A stretch of 64,000 nucleotides of DNA, taken from the NCBI GenBank assembly GCA_014706295.1, contig JACSVZ010000011.1:8164663-8228662 (forward strand). The letters run 5' to 3'. Below, piece after piece: positions 46,401 to 60,082 of the stretch. The position numbers and the translations under genes are program-made. The stretch is from Lycocorax pyrrhopterus obiensis. Lineage: Eukaryota > Chordata > Aves > Passeriformes > Paradisaeidae. The notes below the pieces were generated by a model. That model searched no databases. It saw nothing but the letters and a program-made list of their open reading frames with translations, and was not told the DNA's origin. Position 1 is the stretch's first letter, and the number at the start of each line of letters is the position of its first letter.

Positions 46401-49400
46401 ATTTCTGGTAACCTTCAGAATGGTAAATGTAAGACTGAAAAATAAGGCACTCCTGGAAAATGTAGGACAGTTGGGATGTGAGGTTAAATTTTGTGATTTA
46501 TAGCCAGCTGTAGTTTTATGTTTTGAATTAGATTCTATTTTCCATGGGCTGCTGGGTCCTGCGGCCTGCATCCGTGTTGGCCAAAAAGGTAAAAGGATGG
46601 TGGCTCTCATCTTTAACATTTCTGGGAGCAAGCTGGTTTTTAAGCAACAAAAATTAAAAATATTTGGGTATGCATTTATCCCACAGCATTAGTTCTTCTT
46701 TTACCCCATACAGTTATACCCACCATTCTCTACCATTTCACACTCCTGAATCCTGCAAAGCCTGAGGTAAGACTGTTTAATGGTATCCATACCACGGATA
46801 GACCTTCAAAATGCCATACCATCATCTGATCCCAGTGCCCCAGGAAGCCCTACATGATGGGCAGCCCAGTATTATTGCACAGCATGGAGAGTAACAAACT
46901 ACATCCAGCCTTAAAAAGCTCTATTACATTAAAGGCTAAATCTGTCTGTCTGTCTGTCTACCTAGTAATTCCAAGATACTACCATGACACTCAGGAAAAC
47001 AGGCAGCTAGAAATTCCTTGGTAAATTATATACATAACATTACCCTTTTATTAAACAAAATATTTATGTAGTTAAGATATATTTGAGCCTCATGTGTCCA
47101 TTCTCCATGAAGCCTTCACCTGGATATGCGCATTTTCACATTTTATTGTTAACATAAGATTTAAGTTCATGTCTAAGGGTTTAAGAGTGCAACTGGAAAG
47201 CTCTCCATGGACCATGAGTCATTAGCTGCAGCTTACAGCAGATGAGCACTGAGCCTTTGGAGTAAAAACCAGGGGATTGTGCTTATTTGGGGTGACTTGC
47301 AAGCACTGGAGGGGAGCAGTGTTGAAGGGTACAGGTCTGGCCCCCAAGGGGTCTGTGGCCATGTGGTGTCCTGGGCACATAGAGTTGCTGTATCATCACC
47401 ATGCTGGCATGTCAACCCATAACTTTATTTATTAAACAGCATCTTCACGTTTTTTTCTCTTTTGCACATCCTAATATCCTCATATAACTTGAGAGGGCTA
47501 TTCAGTATGTGTCTCAGCAGAAAATAAAAGCTAGAAAAGAAGATACAGTGCTCTTTTTCAAGACAGCCAAGGGTCAACTTCTACACTTGTAGAGTAGTAG
47601 AGGCTTTTCTACACCGCTCCCACTTGCAGTCACCAGACAGCGCTCCGGCACGGCCGGGCTGCTCACCCAGGTGCTTGTGAGAGCCATTTCAGGGCACAGA
47701 TTTACAGGCTGCTTTTGAAAATAGGTCCACCAAGACTGACCTGTGATCTCCTCAGTAGGGCCAGGCAAAGCTCTTGCAAGCTACAAGCACAAGCAGTAGG
47801 CTGAATATCCTACACACGCAATTTCAATTCATCGGGGTTTCTATGCAGGGGTATGGCACTGGGGCACGGAGAACGTGCTGATGGACAGGTAGCAGACAGA
47901 GAGGACTCCCAGTGCCAGGGTGCCTCCAGCCACCAAGTGCCAGTGGTCCTGCTGCAGAAGGGGAGGCCACACTCCCTCTTGCCCCAGTATTTCTCATGGC
48001 ACATCAGGTTGCTGCAGTTAGCAACCCAGCCCTGGGCCAGCACAGCCACAGAGCTACTGGGCACACCCTGCAGCTTCTTCTAGCAGTGACAGATCTGTTC
48101 TAAACACATTTCCTCCTTCCAGAACTCTTTAGTGGTTCTAAATAATTATTCCCTGTGATACTATTTCCCGTAGTTTTAAGAGCCAGTGATATATTTTACT
48201 GCTGTCCATCTACTAGATTTTCATTTCCTCAGGAACACAAGCGCTGAGAAAGGAGACGGTGCAGGCTCCCTGTGATTGGACATGAAGCATTGGCAATAAA
48301 AACTTGCAGCAAGTTTTCATTTTCTGCTTTCTTGAGCTAAGTTTCTGGAGAACTGACATCCATTTGTCAAAAGAGATTATTATGAAGTGATACCTATGAG
48401 CTTATAAGCGAAACCTATTGACTTACTATCTCTGTGAAATTTCTTCTCAACTCTTTCCAACAGAGCTGAGCACAAAACTGGCCATGTCCCCAGGGAGCAA
48501 TTCAAATAAACTTTTAAGCTAGTACCAATGCCCAACACACCTCCTTCCAGGACTGGCAAGACTTAAAGAAATCCACTGGGAAGAGCTGTACAAGTGCTGC
48601 TGTGGAGAGCTGTGAGATGCACTTCCCTCTGATTTGGAGTGGCCTATGTTCTGGGGGCCATCACACAACGTCTGGGCGGTGGGTCACCCAGGGGATCAGT
48701 TATCATTTTCATCCATGCAGATGATGCAGATCTCCTGCAAATAGCAAAACACTCTCTGCAACCCTTCATCCTCTGAATTAAGAAAAGAGGACGTAGCATG
48801 TCCACAATGTGCAACTGAAGGAGGTGATTATGCAGCAGAGTGCAGGGCTGGCTCACAGCACACAGGTAAAGACACACACAGGTGTATTTCCCCCCTTTTT
48901 CTATTCTGCAGAACAACCCAATGCCTTGGCAGAGGAACAGAAAGCTCAGAGTGGGACAAACCTAAGCTTGCCATGTGCTCCAAGCAGGCTGAGCTAATTT
49001 GAGTGTGTGATGCCCTGTGCCTCCTGCCGTGTACTTTGCGTGGGCAGTGTGGGCAGGCTGTGGTCCCTGGCAGGCCGTGGGAGGAGCCAGCCACCCGCAC
49101 ACTCAGAGCCTGTATTATGGGAATTGCACTCTCTGATGGTAGGAAGTCTCCTGACACAGGGACAGGAAAAGTTTTGGCTTTTTCCCTTGTCATCTCTGCC
49201 TGCCGTTATCCCTCCTTGCACTGGAATAAGGAGGTCAGCCACACCCACACAATTAGAGGAAATTGTGTAAGGTTGACCTTGTACCCTGCCAGGTCCTTTC
49301 AAGCGTGGGCAGTCTTTATCAGTAGCAGCATAGAAAACAGAAGAGATGTGCTTATAGGTGGGAGAATGAGATTGTTAAGACATTTTTCCCCTCATTCTCC

Positions 49401-52400
49401 ACAAACTAAGATAGTACCTCTGCCACTTGGGTGAACTTAGGTTATTCCCACTCATATCTGGCAGCCCGTGGTTTCCTCCTTCATCTTGACTTCTGCTATT
49501 TTCATTCTGTGATGTCTGTACTTTTGCACTATTGGGAGTGGATTGTGTGTGGATCACTAACTTTTGGACAGGTCAGCTATCTCAGCCTGAGCACCACTAG
49601 ATGGATACTAATAAGAGGAAACGAATACATCAAAGAAAATTCTCTCTTTTACTCCTCATATCCCTCTCCCAGGCACGCTGCTTTCTTCTGCTCTTGTTGC
49701 TGCCCTTTCTCACTCCGCGTTTATGCTCTGATTTCTGCAGATGGAGCTGTACCAAGAAGAGGTGAAGATTGACTTTTTAGGTCTGCTGGAACTACACGAA
49801 TGAGCCTGCATGGAGCCTCCCCTTCAAAAGGGATCATATAAAAGAGATAATGAATTCTACAAACTGCGCACCAAATTTAACAAAACAATTAGAGCTGTGC
49901 CTGTTAGGAGACAGGTGATGGTGCTGTGGGGAACACATTGACGGAATGTGGAAGTGGCTGTTTGAAGGAGAGATCTAAATCCTGTAAAGGATGGGGGTGT
50001 CCAGTCCAATTAAGCCATTTGACAGCTGGAGGTGGCTGTAGCTAATTTTTGGCCCACATGGATCTAGATAAGCATACCATGTTTGTCACTTCTTGGCAGA
50101 AGTGCAGGAGCCCTGGAAGAGCTGAGCAAACACCACTTCATTTTGTACACCTGTCCATGCTATAAGTTGGAAATAAGTTTTTCCAAGGACATTGTCTAAA
50201 CATAAGGTCAATTACCCTTTATTTGGAAATGGTAGAATGTGGTACAGAGCGTGACTGACCAATATATAACAACTGTGTACTTGTCCTACCCATCAAGAGA
50301 TCCTGTGTAATTCACCCCAGTGACGAGTGAGTCGGTCATGCAGAAATGTTGGGGACCAGAGTCTCTGTGGCCACACTGATCTTGGCTACAGACATGCATG
50401 TGTCTCAGCTGCATTGCTGTACCTGCCTCTGAAGGCCCAGTTTAGCTGGCAAAATCTCAGCTACCAATGGTAATCCCTAAAAAGGAAGTTCTCCAGCCTG
50501 TCAGGCTGGCTCACAATAGCTGCAGTTAGGAAAAAACATCCTTTACCAGCAAAAGGAGTAAACTGGATTTGGAATCAACAGGATACAATAACCTGGATCC
50601 CCAAAACACTGTTTCTATGGTACTTTGAAGACTGCCAGGGCAGAAAGCAAGCATCTCACATGGCAGGAGAAATGTGCTGAGTGAGACTTCCTGTTTCTGC
50701 TGCACTGGCAGATTACAGGAGACAAGGCTCTAAAGCTGAGAAATTTGGTGGTTTGGACCCATGAATTCAAAGTAGTTTGGCCTTGGGAACTTTGTGCAAG
50801 TTTGTCTGCATTGGGACCTAAGATGCTTTCCCAAAGCAATTTGAGTTACCTTCTTTGGAAACACATGAAGACAAAAATATCCCACATGGCAAAGGTCTAC
50901 CAGGCCACCAAGCATTCAGTAGGGCCTGGGGAAGAGGGTGGAAAATATGCTGATTTTCAGAAACTGAGTCAGTTTGTGGGATAGTTAAGGATGCACAGAA
51001 CTCTTGCCTAACCCCTTCCTGATCTCTTGGCTTTTGCTTTTATTTTTTTTCCCCCCAGTTTAAGTATCAGCCACAAGAACAATGGTGTGGCACAAGGAAT
51101 AAAGATACACGAGTTGCACTCAGTCCAGCCCAAAGTGCTCACCCTGCCTTGGATACAATAACAGGCCTGGGCACAGGAAGCAATTGCTGGAGGTGCCATG
51201 ATCTGCAAAGGAGCCCTGAGACACCAGCTCACATCAGAGAGCCTGGATTAGACACAGTGGGGAGAAGCAAACCAGAAGTGCCTGACAAATTAATGGCTTT
51301 GCAATTTGTCACTACAGCAATGGTGTGAGCTCAGGTATGCAGACCAGGCTGTCTGGTACCAGTCTCAAGGCACTCTGGGCAGATAACATGTGCAACATGT
51401 TCTTGAAAGACACAGCCTTCAGAAACAGCTTTCAAATCTGTTTGCAAAAGCAGTAAGTCTTTATTAAACTAATGATTCTAATTAATTAAGCATAATTTTT
51501 ATTATCTTAGCAAACAAGTGAGTGCACAAACACCAAGGTTCAGTGACCAGTTGCTTCCTAGATTTCTTTATGCACAGGGTATTTGTTGAAAGCTGTTTTA
51601 ATGGCCTGTGCTAAGTAAAATGGAACAATCCTTCCATTAGTGCAACTTGGAGATGGCATCTCACTTGTGGTTTCCGTTTTTCAGATGCATTAATAACTAC
51701 AGCCCATATTAAGTCCCAGCATCAAGGACTCACTCCACATCTGGTTATTAACAAGCCAGTGGGAAGTTCTGCCTGACCTGCAGGGCACTGCTGGGAACGG
51801 GAGCCAGCTCAGGCATCTCCTCCCCAGGGTTGCACATCACCTTACAGCCATACCCTTCAACAGGCAGTGTGGATCTAACACAGCATGCATGGATCAAAGG
51901 CAGCCGTGCCCTGTGGCAGCACAGGGGCAGGGCACAGTCACAGGGCAGGGCACTGGCTGTGCTCCCAAGGAGGACACTGCCAGCTTCTCCCACGGCTCTG
52001 TGCAGGTACCCCCTCCTGAAACCCTGTGCCCGTGCTGAGGCTGGCCAAGCAGCCTGTCACCAGCTTGTGCTGCGGCTTCCTGCCATCACCCACTTCAGCA
52101 CAACAGCCCAGCAGCCCCAGCCTTCACTCCGTGCTTTTGGCTCATGTTTGGGTTTTCAAATACAAGTTTCATGCCGTATTTCAAAGACTAAACACCAATC
52201 ACCTCTGACACCGCTTGCTTTTAAAACTTCATTCAATATTTGTATGTGCCATGTATTTTTCCCTGGTGGTTATACTGAGAAATTTTGGTAGATTTAAATT
52301 TTTTCAACACAATTATTCTCGTGAATGTTTTCTGCTAGTTGAAAAGTAGTACATGGGGAAAAAACCCAACAATAACAAGTTCAAATTTGACCACTGGGGT

Positions 52401-55400
52401 CAGAAAACCTCCTCCCACATGGCAGGGTGGTCCCATCCTTGTGTTGAGGAGCTCACAACTGCCCACTCATGGCAGGTATCTCAGCCCAGCCAACTTTCTT
52501 CATTTGTGATCTAACACAGCTATTGCAGCACATGCAAAAGCAGGATAATCAGTTCACTGAAGAAGGTGATGTGCACCTTTTTTAACAGCACCAGTGGAAA
52601 TGTTTCCACCTCCAAAATTTTTCTGTGCTCATCAAGCCTTCCAGCCCAAAGCAGCGAGGTCAAGGCTGTTTTCCAAACATCTCTCCTGGCAGACAAGGCA
52701 GGTAGAAATGCGCAGCCTGGAATGATTTTGGTGCAGATTCCAAGGAGACCTCAGGAGGACTGGACCTTGGACAAAGAACCGCCTCTGATCCCAGCAGTAC
52801 CAGTAGGAAGCACAGCTGGCTTCAGCTGTCACTGTATCACTAGGGCAGGCTGCAGGCCACTACAGCCCCTAATTGCCCATGCAGAGTTGAGCCAAATGTA
52901 TGAAAACTAACCCAGACCACTTCATCCGAAAGCAGCATGGAAACACTCATGTTCCCACATGGGCCCCTCTGCGGGAGGGAACAGACATTGAGGAGCGGGA
53001 ACATAATCCTGACTTACAAAGAGATGTCACCTGGGTTTGCCTCTATCCCACCAAGCCATAGTTCACCAGGTCCAGCAGTCAGCTTTGGAGGCATTGGCTG
53101 TCTTGGGCCTGCCCATAGCAAGCCCCCACATCCTGCCAAGCCCCTGTGGCAGCACAGCTCTCCTGCTGGCCCCCACTTGACCACCCCCGCGTCTCCAAGC
53201 TCTCCCCGTTTGCTAACATTCCCATTAGCTGGTAATGACTGCCATTTAGAAAACATATTTCCTCCCACATGGTTCCAGAGGGGTTTGCAAACTGAGCGAC
53301 AAGAGCTCAGCAGGGACTGCTCTGCTCTCTGGGGCGAAGCATCAAGGCGGCTCCAGGGTGCACTGCAGCCCAGAAGTCCCACGCACCAGCACTGCTGTGG
53401 GACAGGGCTGATCCCAGCAAGGGGTTTGGCCCTGGGGACAGATTCCTGCATGCAGAGCACCAACTTCAGTCGGAACTTCGGAAGTCGGCCCCAACTGGAC
53501 CAGAAAGCCCCAGGCATGAGCGGTTGCTGGTGTCCCCAGGCAGCGCTGCATCCCAGTGTGGTCGGTGCCCGGTGGGCAGAGGCTGCCCAGGGACCACCTG
53601 TGCCGTGAGGGGCTTGGCACGGTCGGTTTGCAGTACCCACTGTCCCACACCTGTCACGGGGCAGAGAGAGCTGGCGAGACAATAACCGTGACAAACTTCG
53701 GCTACTTTCCTAATTTTCTAAATGTCCAGCCATTAAGTGTTTATTTCAAATTCCTTGCCACGGAGTCATTACGCATTCAGGTGGAGAGGAAAGTGAGCTC
53801 CACAGGAGGCTGACAGTAATTCTGCATTAGTTAAGCATTAGCTGACAGACGTACAAAGCAAAGCCATTACTCGTGTCAGCCGCTCTGTCCCAACTCCTGT
53901 CCCCATTGTGGAGCTCCTCCAACCAACAGCTCCAGAGCACCACATAAATGCAGGAATAAAAGCCTGGCAAGACGGGGGAGAGGGGAGGGGCCAGTCATAA
54001 TTAGAGGTGAATAAAAGTGGGGGGAAGGATTTTGTCTGGAACACAGTTTGGCAAAGTGTTACCATTGCTTTTATTTATTTCAGTGCTTTTTGTTGAAGCA
54101 ATGTCATGGATACAAACCTTTCCTAATGCACACTGGCCATTTAGAGCAGGCATGCCAGAAGCAATGCTTACACAGACTTCAGATTGCTAAATATTTGAAT
54201 TTATTTGAAATTCATCCCATTAGTAATGACATTGTAAAACCACAAGTAGTCCTTAGAAAATCTGGCCTCCAAATAGTTTTGACTAAATCACTTAGTACAT
54301 ACAAATCAGTAAGAACTATTAATAGCAAAAGAAATACATGAAGAGATCACAGAGTACAGCCAAGATCCAGATTGTATAAGAGATCAATGCTGCTTTTCTG
54401 CAGAGTAAAAAAAACATTAAATATATAGAAAATCAATGCAAATTACAATTTCTTATGATTACTGTTATTGGGTGCAAAATCAAGGATACATGGAGCAAAT
54501 AATTAATTCTTCATAGCATTTCTTTAGCCCTCCATGATCAGCCTGTCTGAGCCCTCAGCAAGCCTGAGGACTGTCCCATCACCAGGACCCTGCAGTTCAG
54601 AAACATCCTCAGAGCTATCAGGAAGAATTCCAGTGTGGCAGAAAATCAAACTGGTGTCTTGGACAAGTCCTTGTCTGAAAGGCAGAGCAAGTCTCAGATA
54701 AGTCCTTCCTATTGCATTCTATTTAATGCAGAATTATGTCCAGGAACCTAAATAGCAGATTATAAGGCATTTAAAGACTTAATAAGGCCAAAGAATCAAA
54801 AAAACCCCCAGCCCTCCATTCTTGCTGTTTGCCAGATGATGTCCATGTGACGTCCATGCTAAAAGCTTTTGCACAAGCCAACGCAAAGACACAGTGTGAA
54901 CAGGACCCACATTCCCTGTGTATCAGTTTGTGTGAGGGCCCCCACAAGTACAGAAAATAAGGTCCAGGAAGAAGTAGAATTCACCACTCTCTATGATCCT
55001 GGTGAGACTCAGCTGAATACTTACATTCAAACATCTGAACAAGATCTGCTGAACTTTCAGTGCAATTAAATCCTCCCGGTACCTCCTGGTGCTACTTTTG
55101 CCCCAAATACTGTCACTGCTGTGCAGCTTCAGTCCTCTTCCTCTCTGTGGGCAGACAGTGTCAGCAGTGAGGATGTTTCCCTTTAAAAGCACCTCAGAAC
55201 AGCTTTTGTCTGCTTTTACTTTCTTCCATAAATGGGCCATACAACAAGAGGGAAGGGACAATGGCTGACAAAGTGGCACCTGGATGGCTGTGTGCACCTG
55301 AGTCCCCCAACCGTACCAAGCTGCCTGCAAGGCTGCTCTAGGAGTGCCCCAAGTCCAGCAGCTCAAGCCATAACAAACCCTTTCTGTGACCTAAGCTAAT

Positions 55401-58400
55401 AGCACAGGAGAAAAAAAGAGTGAATTTTGAGAACCAGAACCCTCCTATTGTATCTCTTCAGTTTTAAATTTAAATCTAATTCAGAGATTAAAGACCCTGT
55501 AGTCTAGCCCATGCCTTTAGGATCTCTATGGAAAGGCACAGAACAAACCTCACACCCACTGGGCTTTCTAATGATCCTGCAGGGCTTCTTGCCCAACACT
55601 CAACACCTGTTTTACTTTCTGTCTCTCCCCCCACTTTTAACTACTTCGACATCACCCACCTTTTAATGACTGACTTCAATATTTTATTGCCCTATACCAC
55701 TTTCTGTTAAACCACCCTTTTTCATTTCTCTCCTGCTCGTTAGACTCTCCCGCTTAATAAATTATTAAAGCATGTATTTAGATCACAGAAGCAAAGGAAT
55801 TAGATTACATTGATCCATGGCAATTTGCTCTCAAACAATTTCTTCATGAAACAACATCCCTGCCATGCTTCATTCACATCGAACCTCAATATTGAAATCT
55901 CACCTCCAACATTTCCATGAGCCTGGGAGTCAGAATGGGCATGGGGAAGGGGCACACTGCATGGTGGGGATACCCAGCATGGCCACATCCCCACTGGACA
56001 GGTGCTGTGCAGTGTGAAAGGAGGCCCCCACAGAGACAATTATCCAACTTGAGAAGGGTATTTCCTCCTTTTGGCATCCTATTTCTCTTTGGCAGTATTC
56101 TTCTTAAAGAAGAGACCAGAAGGAATTTTAATTATTTTCAAGACTTCCCTGAAATACTAATGTCTCCTCACAGCCCTGCACGCTGGCTCAGGTGGCTGTG
56201 GTGCCTTCCCAGTGACAGTGCGCTGATACAGGCCCGTGTGATGGCAGCGTAACCACGTCCCACAGCACTGCAGTGGGGACAGGCAGACGTGGATGGGGCT
56301 CTCAAATGCAAAAGCACTGGGGAGAGATCGTAAGGCAACTTCTATCCATTTTTATCCGTAGACAAATGTGCCTCCCAAACCTTGTCATTCTCCAAAACAT
56401 TCCAGGTATCTGCATCAATTTTTTGACACAGCAATTTATTTTCAAACAGAAACAGCAAAACAGACAGCAAAGTGTCACCTGCGGGGTACCATAAATAAAC
56501 ACTAATGGTACCAAAACCAGCTTGTGCCTCCAGGGAGCTCGTAGTTCTGCCATTGGGGGCTGAGGTACCCCATCCCACAGGGAAAGGCTGCGACTGGCAG
56601 GCAAGTGGGGGTGACTGCAGGAGCCCCGTCTCTTTCTGGATGGGATGGAGCCCTCACAGGTGCTGACGAGCCCAGCTGAGCCCAGTGCCCACCTCTGAGA
56701 TGGGCCCTGCGCTGATGGCTAATTGCAGATGACACACTACATGGGCAAAATCCACTTAGCTTCAACAACTTGCCTCTGTGGGGAAATTCATCTCTATCCA
56801 GCTCGATGTATTCAAAGCAGAATAGCTATTTCTGACCAACCGAATCCGTTATCAACCTTATTCCAAGCTCTAAATTTAGCCCAGGCTGAAAGTACAGATG
56901 AAGACTAACATTAATCAGGTAATTCAGTTTGTGCCTTAGCACGGGAGGTGACTTTGCACACCAGTGGGATGAAGGATTGTTTTCCACGGTGAAAAACTAT
57001 TCCACGTCTGAGGGGCTGCATTTTTCCCGGGCAGACAGGCCCAGTACATTGGCATGAGACACCCTGCCCTGCCCGGGCCAGCGCATGATACATCAGCAGC
57101 ACAGGAGGGTCCTGCCTTCACGGGACTGTGGTGCAGCTCCAAGCCCTTTGTTGAGGGGCTGCTGGATGTGTTCATGTCCCCCAGCAGCCTTGGTGCACCC
57201 CTCAGCCAGGTGACCTTCCTGACACAGCCATGCTCCACCCTGTGGAGAAAGGAGCAAATATTTTTCTCCTAACACTTCTCAGTTCTCCAGTAAGATATTA
57301 AAAGGGATCAGTTTCATTATAAAAATCAGCAAGAATAATTGCAGAGCTGTACAAAATAGCAGCAGCCAGGGCACCTTGCTCTGCTGCACAGAGCTCAGCA
57401 CTGTGTGGCTGGCTGGCCTGCACGGCACTCGCCCTGCAGAGCACAATTATGCTAATTTTGTTAACTTCCCACATCAAAAAATGAAATTAAACTCTTTCCT
57501 TCAGAGTCCCATTTGAGGCTTCTGAGCAAAGAGTTTTCAAGCCCGCTTTGCCACTGTGGGAAGACAGGAGAGAACCCAGTGTGCCAAAGGAGGAGGTTTC
57601 TAACTTGGGGAATTTTGGAAAAAAGCAGCTGTTTAAGTGCTGTTGCATTTATCAAATATTTTAATAGCATATTGAGGAGATTGTTAATAGATGAGCCAGT
57701 CTCCATTTCCTTCGTTTATCATAGCAAATCAAAGCAACACCCAATTTTCTTCAGGATCTGTATCATTTAGGTAGGTGCAGTGCTTCCTGCACAGGAAGTG
57801 GAGTGTCCCTGGTTACCTGTCTGTCACTGCCACTGCCCCTGAACACTGAAGTCACCCCTCTGGGACATGCTGGGGTGGTGGGCAGAGCCAGGGGGGTTTG
57901 TTTGTTTTTGGGGCAGTTTTGTTTCCTTGTTTTTAAAACTCAGAGGTAGCTAACAAAGAGTATCCGTTTCTCACCCAAATCTAATTCAATGTTTAAATGG
58001 AAATTTCCATCTTTTAAATAAAATTTTTCATTTTGTTACATGTTCTTATATAAATGCTCCAGGTAGGAAGTTGAACAAAGAAACTGCAACCCAGAAACAA
58101 CTTTCTGTCCCTCTCCTTCCGAGTTCATCTCCACAAACTCTCAGTGGCAGAACAGTTGGAGCACAGATGCAAAAACAGAAGACCACTTTTGATTTTCCCC
58201 AGACAAACCAACTTTAAATCAAAATTCCAGTTTAATCAAGTGAGGGCTGGTGACTTCCTCAGCCTCGTGGTGCTGCTGAGCCTTCCTGCGCCTCTTGTGC
58301 CGAAGCGTGGGCTGGCCTGGGAGCGCAGCCCCACAAAGCTGCTCCCTGTGCCCGGCTCCGGGGCTGCAGCTCTCGCCCATCGCCCCCGACCCACCACACA

Positions 58401-58699
58401 CAGCCCCAGCTGTTCTGATTGATGCTTTCAGGATGCGGGAAGGGGACTGTGCGGGATACCCCTCAGCCTGGGGAAGGAAGTCCTCTGTCATGCAGCTCTA
58501 TTTTTCCTTTCTGTTCTTCCTGTAATCATCTGCCAGAGCAGGCTCCATACTGAATGGTTAAAAATACCATAGGACACGGTACTGGTACAGATGGATAGCA
58601 GGGAAACAATACAGCCCTTCCATCACGTTTTACTGACATAGGCATCCCGACCTATATGAGAACCATCCCAACCGAGCCGAACAATGCTCAGACGCATTA
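43434..58699. other. Intergenic stretch, no gene seen
   Basis: Fifteen kilobases without a recognisable exon, RNA gene or intact mobile element. Simple repeats include (TCTG)4 at 46,941-46,959. A GC-richer patch at 52,930-53,640 carries overlapping open frames of about 225 codons on both strands; neither resembles a known protein and CG density is lower than in the islands. The rest alternates between AT-rich and moderately GC-rich sequence. Confidence 0.55.
46941..46959. repeat. (TCTG)n microsatellite
   Basis: Four full TCTG units plus TCT. Confidence 0.95.
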
Positions 58700-59350
58700 T
58701 TTTAATTTCCTTTCTTGCTTTTGCCGCGCTCCTTTCTTTTCCGAAGGCTCCCACAAGCCAAATCTGTCCCGCAGCGCCAGGCTCCTGCTGACCGCTCCCC
58801 CCGCCCCCCCGGCAGGGGTGCTGCCGAGCCTGCCTTGCCCGCGCTCCTTGTCCCGGCCATCCGCGGCCATTCCGGCCGGGAAAGGCCCGGGCTGAGGGCG
58901 CGAGTCCGGCCCCGGCCGGGGGACCCGGCCCCGCCCGCTGCCCGGTGCGCCGCTGCCCCCTGCCGGGCACGGGCGGCAGCGCAGGCGGAGCGCCGTGGGG
59001 CCGGGCAGGGACCCTGCGGGCACCGGCACCGCCCCGCCGGGCCCGGCCTGCCACGGGGCTCTGCGGCCAGGGAAGGACGCTCAAGGAATGCGGTTCTCCT
59101 CTTCGTCCAGCTGCAGGGGCACCTCCCCCTCCCCGGGGCTGCACCCGTGGGGTCTGCGAAGCCAGCACGCCCCGAAGGCACGGGCAGTCTCTGCGTTTCT
59201 TGCAGGTTTTGTCTTGACCTGCAACTCCGCGTGCCCGGGCTCTCCCAGAGCTCTGAAGTAAAGCCGGGCCCACCGAGTGCTGCTCCCGCCTGGCAACGCC
59301 TATCAGAAACTTCCCAAACAGCCCTCCAGCTTCCTGCTTGTCCTAGCGAC
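58700..59350. promoter_or_regulatory. CpG island near the right end
   Basis: CG dinucleotides are dense, most strongly at 58,850-59,060. The opposite-strand open frames (216-225 codons) are unrecognisable and are expected in such composition. A minus-strand donor AA|GTGAGTGG begins at 59,371 just outside the island and a CRE-like TTACGTCA lies at 59,556-59,563. A gene or non-coding RNA may start here. In mammals CNEP1R1 is the next gene upstream of ZNF423, but its first exon was not recognised. Confidence 0.6.
58952..58966 (-). promoter_or_regulatory. CTCF-like site
   Basis: On the minus strand CCGGCAGGGGGCAGC matches the core CCASYAGRKGGCRSY except for G at the third position. It lies in the CpG island, a common setting for CTCF. 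Confidence 0.35.
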
Positions 59351-59555
59351 GCACTCGCATCTCCCACTCACTTCGAATCTCAACGTTCCTAACCCTCACC
59401 GCCCTTTCCCACAAAGCTGGAGAGCTGGTACCGAGGCCCCTGCGAGCAGGGGGCCAGAGGGAGCAGAGCGCACAGGTGCGTTCGTGTGCGAACAACTTAA
59501 AAAGTCGCGGAGCAGACAGTTTGTGTGAAGAGCTGTTTTCCCCTTCTCTCCCGCC

Positions 59556-59563
59556 TTACGTCA
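59556..59563 (+). promoter_or_regulatory. CRE-like site (TTACGTCA)
   Basis: TTACGTCA is a close variant of the ATF/CREB site TGACGTCA and lies about 200 bases from the CpG island edge. Confidence 0.4.
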
Positions 59564-59894
59564 CTGCTTAAGGACGCCAGGCATGTGGCATCCCTTTGAA
59601 GGAAAGACTCGTCGCTGGAGAAAACAAAGGCACTGAAGGAACCGTTCACCGAGCTCAGGAAAAGTGCGACAACCCCGGCTGGACAGGCGGAAGCCACTGA
59701 TAACCCCTCCGGCTATTGCCAGGGTCCTGAGCCCAGCAGCGTTAGATTATCTGATTACATACTCTGCCCATTCAGCCAGGTGACTTCTCGGAAGAACTTA
59801 ACCCCTTGGAGTTTAAAATTGTGAAAAAAAGCATCAGAGAAACACCATATCAACAGTGGTTTCGGAAAGACCTAACAAGGACAAGAAGAAGAAG

Positions 59895-60082
59895 AAAAAA
59901 AAAAAAAAAACAGTAAAAAGAGAAGTCCCTGATTTAATGGGTATGGCCCTGGAACTTGAGGCACATTGCTTCATTGTCAAGAAGGGTAAAAAACTTCCCA
60001 GTTATGTGATGGCTTTTCTCTGCCAAGGTACCTGGACACTTATCACATCCAAACAACTTTTTTTTTTTTTTTTTTTTTTTTT
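59895..60082. repeat. A16 and T25 homopolymers in opposing orientation
   Basis: A16 at 59,895-59,910 is followed 147 bases later by T25 at 60,058-60,082. The two runs are complementary and could pair. The sequence between them is not a recognisable repeat. Confidence 0.85.

Noticed and set aside
53014..53694. Frames of about 225 codons on both strands
   Set aside because: They overlap antisense to each other, resemble no family and have no convincing flanking splice sites.
58702..59392. Three overlapping frames of 216-225 codons in the right-hand CpG island
   Set aside because: Low-complexity Pro/Arg/Gly/Ala content in CG-dense DNA. The first exon of CNEP1R1 was looked for here and not found.
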